Source: Lingula anatina (Eukaryota > Brachiopoda > Lingulata > Lingulida > Lingulidae). Taken from it: a stretch of DNA of 64,000 nucleotides. Under the pieces are notes generated by a model. The model had not been told where the DNA came from, made no database searches, and worked only from the letters and a program-made list of their open reading frames with translations. Of this stretch, positions 58,151 to 64,000 are shown in pieces. Made by a program: the position numbers and the translations under genes. Each line of letters starts with the position of its first letter. The first letter of the stretch is position 1. The stretch covers positions 440,042-504,041 of the forward strand of contig NW_019775857.1 in the NCBI RefSeq assembly GCF_001039355.2, given 5' to 3'.

Positions 58151-59710
58151 TCAATCAGTTTTGTTCCTCTTCCTTAACTGAGGCTGTAATTTGAGAACGT
58201 TTCTGCACAACATTTTGCAACAAAACAAAAGAAAGGCAGCAACACACACTGCAACCGTTAATAGGAAGATTATTACGTCTAGCAAGACATACTGGTACCA
58301 GCTAAGTCTCTCCATCGCCTGAGAATGGAAATGCAACGTTCCATTGTTTCTGATAACATACTCAACCCAGTACATCAGTGTTTCCTTTCCGTCCATCGGC
58401 TGGTCACGAACAATTGCTGCTGCACGCTTAGCGTTGGCAAAATAGCTAGGATTATTCAGAACCTTCAATACAACTGCAGAGAAAGTAGATTCTGTTAAAT
58501 TGTAGAAGTCTAACTTCTCCCCCATTCCAAGACGTTCAACAAACTTTGTTGCGTGGCTAAATTGATCCAAGAACAGGGGTACGGCAACAACAGGGACCCC
58601 ATGATATAGCGCCTCGTGTGAACCACTAACTCCGCAGTGAGTGATGAAGAGGCGCGCTTTTGCGTGACCAACAAGGTCATTTTGTGGTATCCAATTCATA
58701 ACTTTCGTGTTATTTGCCAATCCCGAAATATCGGAATTATTGTTCCGCCATATAATCTTCTGCGGAAGTTGCGCCAAAACCCTGGCTATTAATTCTGCTT
58801 TTTCTGACGTAAGTTCGGATACCTTCGACCCAAAACTCATGATAACGATGCCATGTTCCCTGGAAGATTCCACGAACTCTTCCAAATCTTTAGATAGGGG
58901 TTTTGCAGGATGAAAAAGGATACCCGACACAGTTTTTACCCAAGGAAAAACGGGACGGGGATAGTCAAACGCAAAATCTACGTTAACTATCAGTATAGAC
59001 AATCTGGAATAAGCTGTCATAAACGACAAGGAGGTGTTGAGATTATATTTTTCTTTTGCGCCATTAAAAACAGCCGTGACATAGTACTTAAAATATACGG
59101 TTAACGTTAAACTCAGTGTGTTCATTAATCTCTCCCTAAAACCCATGTGATCCGAGCATCCTGCAAAAATATGTGGCGTGTAGGCAGGGTGTATAGGATA
59201 GATGGTCCAGTCGTTATCGAACCCCAAATTAGAATACCCGACTCCGGGGATGTTTAAATAATCCCTCAATACAAAACTTTCTATAGCAGCTACGTCATGA
59301 AACAGGAGGTGAAATTTTTTAGAAATCAAAGTGTTTAGTAGCTCTCTGTTCCCAAAAAGTGCATCCACAGTGCTACTGCTTTTCTCTATCACTTTCTTGA
59401 AAATGTGAAAGGGATTATTGTGAACTTCAAGCATTTCTTCGCTGGAAATTGACAAAGCTTCAGTGTGTACCTTGACAGTTAACACCTCTATCCCATTGGG
59501 TATATCCTTAAGATTACTGTCGGTCGTGATCAAGATGGTTACGCTGTGGTTTCTTGCTACCATCATTTGCCCAATCTTGATAATGTTCCTGAAACGGGAG
59601 CTGTACATTAGAGAGCACGGATACAGCAGTATATTAGAACTGATGGCACCGCCGTAGAGGCTGATGAAGGCACCAAAGAGCAATAGAAAACACACTTGCA
59701 TCGCCGCCAT
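58151..59710 (-). CDS. UDP-glucuronosyltransferase-like membrane enzyme, copy B
   Basis: An intronless 519-residue paralogue of copy A. It has the same signal peptide (MAAMQVCFLLLFGAFISLYG), the same UGT signature with the consensus Pro in HGVPVVAVP, and the same membrane anchor. It lacks one Ala of copy A (EMLEVHNN versus EMLAEVHNN). An in-frame ATG at 59788 would add 26 residues. I chose 59710 because it aligns with copy A, gives a clean signal peptide, and the upstream ATG overlaps the equivalent of the copy A TATA-like box. Amino-acid changes cluster in the N-terminal acceptor-binding half (NDWTIYPIHP, LTLTVYFKYYVTAVF), while the UDP-sugar half is almost unchanged. Confidence 0.93.
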   Translation of the reverse strand: MAAMQVCFLLLFGAFISLYGGAISSNILLYPCSLMYSSRFRNIIKIGQMMVARNHSVTILITTDSNLKDIPNGIEVLTVKVHTEALSISSEEMLEVHNNPFHIFKKVIEKSSSTVDALFGNRELLNTLISKKFHLLFHDVAAIESFVLRDYLNIPGVGYSNLGFDNDWTIYPIHPAYTPHIFAGCSDHMGFRERLMNTLSLTLTVYFKYYVTAVFNGAKEKYNLNTSLSFMTAYSRLSILIVNVDFAFDYPRPVFPWVKTVSGILFHPAKPLSKDLEEFVESSREHGIVIMSFGSKVSELTSEKAELIARVLAQLPQKIIWRNNNSDISGLANNTKVMNWIPQNDLVGHAKARLFITHCGVSGSHEALYHGVPVVAVPLFLDQFSHATKFVERLGMGEKLDFYNLTESTFSAVVLKVLNNPSYFANAKRAAAIVRDQPMDGKETLMYWVEYVIRNNGTLHFHSQAMERLSWYQYVLLDVIIFLLTVAVCVAAFLLFCCKMLCRNVLKLQPQLRKRNKTD

Positions 59711-59935
59711 TTCAGTAGATTGCGTCACGCAGCGAGATATCGAAGGTATTATGTTTCCTCCCTGCTTTAGAACTGGCTTAATGTGCACTATTGTTATGGG
59801 TCACAGGTACAAAGAATAAAGTACCACTAATATTCAAACAGCACTGTGCTAATATTATTCAATGATACTGTGGAAAACACTCGGCCCAGTTTACATTGGA
59901 AGCTAGGCCTACCGCCGGCATAACAAGAACATTGT

Positions 59936-60278
59936 AGTCTAGATGACTGGTGCAAAAATTGCTCAAAATGTGGAAAAAGCATGAAACTTGGCACAAATGT
60001 TCTTTGGACAATGCTGATCATTTTCAAGGGAGTGCCCTTGCTTAGCAAACGTTGCTAAGGAAGTGATTTACCTTAGAAACAAGCTAATTGGACCTTTCTT
60101 GTTCAGTTTTGATAATGTTTCAAGCCATCAGAAATATCACAATACTATTTTAAGCCATTAAAAGCCCAAATAAACCATTGCAACTCAGCATAGTCCAAAG
60201 AACATTTGTGCCAAGTTTCATGCTTTTTCCACATTCTGAGCAATTCTGCCAATGTATGGCACCAGTCATCCAGACTAT
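59936..60278. repeat. Fold-back inverted repeat in UGT unit B
   Basis: The left arm 59936-60015 (GTGGAAAAAGCATGAAACTT, GCACAAATGTTCTTTGGAC) is the reverse complement of 60185-60278 (AAGTTTCATGCTTTTTCCAC), with about 170 bp between them. The flanking sequence AAGCTAGGCCTACCGCCGGC (from 59909) is mirrored at 60537-60562 by CGCCGGTGGTAGGC, suggesting a larger fold-back element. Unit A keeps the left arm (53815-53910) but has lost the right arm. Confidence 0.75.
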
Positions 60279-60662
60279 TGGCCGGTAGTCCCTTATACCT
60301 AGAAATGATTACCCAGGGTCCCGTGTAAGGGTTAGGGTTGGTCGGAAATATCGGAGTTAGTATGTGGGGCGAATATAACTTGTGCAAAGTAATGGGGTAT
60401 GGACTTCGATTCCTCCCATATTCCGGTTACACTGGGTGGGCCTACAATCGGTCTAGGGTTTTGCTAGGGGGGAGGGGGGGGGGAGTGAGGATTTTATCCT
60501 TGTAAAAAGGCCTACCACCGGCCAATGTTCTTGTCACGCCGGTGGTAGGCTTAGCTTCCAATATAAAACCCCTTGCTTTGCCCGATAAATAACGGTAAAC
60601 GAGGAGCATGCTTTTGGTAACTAACTCTACTTAACTGTTTGTCAAAACGTCTGGTAGTTCAT

Positions 60663-60904
60663 CAGTGGACCCAGGATTATTCGAAAGGTGGGTATCCCCC
60701 CTCCCCCGTTGGCGTGGGGTTCGGGGCCCGCTGAAGAGCCCCGAGAAATTTTGAGGGCGAACGGTGACATTGGGTACGGTTTAGAACTATGATTCACCTA
60801 GTCAAAATTCTAATTCCAAGAGGGGACCATTGGTGTGATTTTTTTCAGAAATCGAAGGGGGTGGTCAGCACCCCCCCTGACCCCTCCCTCTAAATCCGCC
60901 ACTG
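60663..60904. mobile_element. hAT-like non-autonomous element, complete, unit B
   Basis: Left end CAGTGGACCCAGGATTATT, right end CTAAATCCGCCACTG. The tips are imperfect inverted complements. About 242 bp, GC-rich interior (CCCCCTGACCCCTCCCTC), non-coding. Confidence 0.8.
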
Positions 60905-62472
60905 GAAACCCCTGCAGGAGAGGGTCGTGCGCAACTGGGTATATGTATTTTACCGGCCATGGAAGAGGTAGTTCAAAAAGAGCGACACAAACTTTGAGAT
61001 AACCCTGCGTAAAAAAATTATAATGAATACCCCACCATCATCCTGATGTTCTATTGTCCATTGCTTCCGGAAAAAATAAATAGTCATCAATACCGTAACG
61101 CAATTTATCAAAATATGAAAAAATGTGTTTTAAAATAAAAGTGATTGTTGTTTCGTGTCTTTAGTGAACTAGTGAATTTCCCTATCTTGTATTTCAGAAA
61201 TACATTCCAATAAACTTCCTCGCAAGGTCAGCTAACACAAGGATGAATGAGTCCAATTGTAAATGTGATGGTGTGAAGTCAACGATATCGACAGTTCACG
61301 TTACCCAGTTTTAGATAGAGATGTCTATAGCAGGTAAAGGTGATCGTGTCTTTGTGTGTTTGTGACTAAAACAGTTGAAATCCGTAGCACCTAACAGTTA
61401 AACAAATATACACCCAACACATTCGGTCTAAAAGCATGTAACATGCTAAGGAGCTAAACGTGCTTAGGAGCTAAACGCGTCGAAAAAATGAGACAAAACT
61501 GGCACTTAGAAATGTGTTTAGGAGCTAAACTCTGTTTTTACAGTGCAGTGTATACATCGACGCTTATTAGACTTTGACATTTAATTAAGCGACAAGTTTC
61601 ACTGACGTTTGCCTCACCAAACACAAGCAATTATTTGTTATCCGGATTTTATAGTTCCATAATATGGTTTGTAACTGAGTTGGTTAAAAAAGTCTGGTCT
61701 AATATTTGTGATCGGAGTTGTTAATTTCAGACAATTGCAAACGTTTCTGAAGCTCAGATGTGACAGGCAGGCGTGTTTGGTAGTTTCAAAATGAAGAAAC
61801 AGACCCGGCACTGAAATTCTATAGGCCTATGTGCAATATTCTCACGACTCCTATCCCCCTATTCAACTAGAAAAGCCCTCCGAGAGCGCAGACCTCGGCC
61901 AAGGCAGGAAAGTCTCCACCCAATGCCATTTCACCCCTAAATTTTCATTCTATAATGATTTTGCTTTTTGATTTTTGATTATTGATTGATTATTGATCCG
62001 GATCACCACCAAAAACTAACCACTTTTAAGTCAACCCATTTCTGACCTACCCTGAAAATTTTATCGAAATTCATCTATAACTTTTTGAGTTATAGATGAC
62101 AAACAGACAGACAGACAGACAGAAAGACAAACAAACAGGCATGGAAACATAACCTCCTTGGCGAAGGTAATAACAGCTAACACAAACTGAATTCTGGCAT
62201 AACTGAGCTTTTTCGAACAATAAAATATTGTGATGTCTAGAATCGTTTGTATGAAGGGCTTACATCATTCACTGATCATTATATCAACAATGATAATCAG
62301 CATAATACATAAGACCTCAGTGTAACATACCCTGCCTGGTGAACGCTGTGTCCAGGGTAACTGAATAATTCTACCACGACGAAGCCAATATTAGACATAG
62401 GCGTAGTATAACTATAATGCATGACGTGTGCGTTAGTCCGTGACTTCCTACGTGGTAAAAAATAGCTGTGTA
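60905..62472. other. Intergenic part of UGT unit B
   Basis: No gene recognised. It mirrors 54639-56220 of unit A: the GGAGCTAAAC words recur at 61450, 61467 and 61520, and the retroelement-like tail at 61866-62170. Confidence 0.6.
61866..62170 (-). repeat. Retroelement 3'-tail-like repeat, unit B
   Basis: Same structure as 55631-55913 but with an extra segment (CCATTTCTGACCTACCCTG) that unit A has lost, so unit B is closer to the ancestral element. Confidence 0.45.
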
Positions 62473-62641
62473 CAGGGGCGGATTTAGGCCGTCTTCTGGG
62501 TCTTTCGGAAGACGGTCAGATTTTCAAGTTTACGCTGACGGGTATCTATATGTTTATGTCAGAAGACGGTCAAAAAATGGAGGATGGATCAACAAATATA
62601 GTATGGAAGACTGTCAGAAAATATCTCTGGATCCGCCCCTG
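62473..62641. mobile_element. MITE, CAGGGGCGGAT family, inserted only in unit B
   Basis: Tips CAGGGGCGGATTTAGG and GGATCCGCCCCTG. A subterminal self-complementary segment CGTCTTCTGGGTCTTTCGG then AAGACGG follows the left tip. GTGTAC flanks the element on both sides. Unit A has an uninterrupted GTGCACTCGACTGCC at this place, so the insertion is younger than the segmental duplication. Confidence 0.9.
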
Positions 62642-63122
62642 GTGTACATGTTTTACGACTGCCTGCATAACGGCAGTGGCCGTTTTACACAAGTCAGACT
62701 AGTACTGTTTTAAGACTGTTCTAGAAAGCGGTTGTTTGACTGTATCCAAAAGCTGTGTTTTCGCCGAGTAAAGCGGTCAGCGAGGTGAGCGGTTTGTCGG
62801 TTTGATTGCGATATAGTAACACTCTTACATATAATTCCTAGAGATTATTTAAAATACACTGCACTGAGTCGGTCCTGAATGCGGCCAGTGGCACCCAGTG
62901 GCACTCACTCGCACGTTTTACGTGGCGTCAAGACGACGGACAGCTGGGTTGTTCATTTCTGAGCTGGTAACCACTAAATTGTGAGCAGCAGAAAAAAAAA
63001 CAGTTGATCATGAGTCAGCCAGGGACGTATTTGTGAATGTTAGTGAAAAATTAATCTGTCCTGGTAGAAGGTAACATTAAGGCCTGGGAAAGATATTTCG
63101 ACGGGTTTTGCAAAGACATCCC

Positions 63123-63383
63123 CAGGGGCGGATCCAGGGTTATTTGAAGGGGGGAGGTCTGCGGATGCGAAGCTGACACCTCCCCTCCCCTTGGCGTGCG
63201 GTACAAGGCCCGCTAAAGGGCCCCGAAAATTTTTGGTAATTTAGAAGGCGAACGGTGCCATTTTGTACGGTCTAGAACTATGATTCACCTAGTCAAAATT
63301 CTAATTTCATTCAAGAGGGGACTTTGGGTGTGATATTTTTCAGAAATCTGAGTGGCGTCAGGACCCCCCTAAATCCGGCACTG
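63123..63383. mobile_element. hAT-like non-autonomous element, unit B right end
   Basis: Left tip CAGGGGCGGATCCAGGGTTA, right tip CTAAATCCGGCACTG. It is the counterpart of 56882-57131 in unit A. Confidence 0.75.
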
Positions 63384-63525
63384 CCTACATGCCGACAGCT
63401 ATGAAACTGTTACTCTCCTCGCGTTCTTGAATGGCTAATGGCGTAATTATATTAACTCTGTCGTGTGGCATTGTGACATAGGTTTTAAGGTGACACTGTA
63501 TATTGCTGGGCAGACAATGGAAAAA

Positions 63526-64000
63526 CACCCATTTTGAATTTTTCTCAGGTTGGTGTCACATCAGCGTGTATTCCAGTCTAGTATCGTAACGGCGCAGATT
63601 AAGGTGCGTACATTTAGCAGTGGTTGTTATGTTTAAAACATTAGTGGTTTATTGAATAATACTCGTAGAAAACAGCTTTAATCTAACTTGCAATATGAAT
63701 CACGTGGATACAGGGTTATTTCTAAAAGTATGCCGGGATTTTGCCTGGGTTTCAGAAGGAGGGGTCACAAGGAGGCCGCAATATTTATAAAACATTAACA
63801 CTGATGTATGAACTTGATGTTGACTATTAAAAAATTGTCAGTTGGGGGGAAAGGGTCAAAAATAATGTGCTTGGTTCCCCGAGCGGTCGCAAGGCGGATG
63901 TAACAGGGCTTAAAGCACAAGTTTAGAATTAAACCCATGGGAGCTAGTTGTATCCCTCGTACTGGACTAGCTACGTGTGTAAATACTTCCAAGATCTGAC
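63526..64000. other. Right flank of the UGT tandem, nothing recognised
   Basis: Sequence unrelated to unit A. A minus-strand open stretch at 63992-63795 has no recognisable domain. Confidence 0.5.

Larger units (their letters stand above)
57274..63525. repeat. Tandem segmental duplication unit B (UGT)
   Basis: A unit of about 6.25 kb in the same orientation as unit A and directly abutting it. It starts ACGTTACCCGCGAACG and ends GGGCAGACAATGGAAAAA. Divergence from unit A is low in the UGT gene and higher outside it. Confidence 0.9.

Noticed and set aside
59711-59788. 26-residue N-terminal extension of UGT copy B
   Set aside because: It is not conserved in copy A, would bury the signal peptide, and overlaps the promoter-equivalent position.
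63795-63992. Minus-strand open stretch at the right edge
   Set aside because: Short, with no recognisable domain and no splice partners visible in the window.

Overview
The window is animal nuclear DNA. It is AT-rich and has many small exons bounded by GT-AG introns, one 12 kb intron, abundant microsatellites, and several families of short inverted-repeat transposons. The gene set (NIK-type kinase, class I myosin, UDP-glycosyltransferases, a secreted CBM14/TSP1/WxxW protein) fits an invertebrate bilaterian, probably a marine deuterostome or lophotrochozoan. I cannot fix the phylum from the sequence alone.

Layout, left to right. (1) About 0.1-12.5 kb, minus strand: a NIK/MAP3K14-like kinase gene. 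Fifteen phase-compatible exons encode about 1,676 residues, and the end of the kinase domain lies outside the window. Roughly 450 residues before the kinase domain, two exons plus the start of a third encode a zinc-binding module that aligns closely with the TAZ fold of CBP/p300. I know of no kinase with this architecture. (2) About 12.6-17.2 kb: intergenic DNA between head-to-head genes, with a CpG-containing NRF1-type palindrome near the myosin start. (3) 17.2-41.8 kb, plus strand: a complete 23-exon MYO1D-type unconventional myosin (1,005 aa). (4) 47.9-50.4 kb, plus strand: a complete five-exon gene for a 249-residue secreted protein with a signal peptide, a CBM14-like domain, a thrombospondin type 1 repeat and a WxxW domain. 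(5) 51.2-63.5 kb: a head-to-tail tandem duplication of a 6 kb unit, each copy carrying an intronless membrane-anchored UDP-glucuronosyltransferase-like gene on the minus strand.

The single ambiguous bases at 812 and 42535 each sit at the edge of a near-identical duplicated block. These blocks duplicate two kinase exons and the last two myosin exons. They look like unmerged haplotype contigs rather than real duplications, because the two myosin blocks differ cleanly by a 342 bp TTAA-flanked transposon and by an apparent Helitron end.

The genes do not form one pathway. NIK is a non-canonical NF-kB kinase, MYO1D is a membrane-linked actin motor known for left-right asymmetry, the CBM14/TSP1/WxxW protein is extracellular, and the UGTs conjugate small lipophilic molecules in the ER lumen. 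Between genes, the window is dominated by MITEs, simple repeats and fragments of larger transposons.
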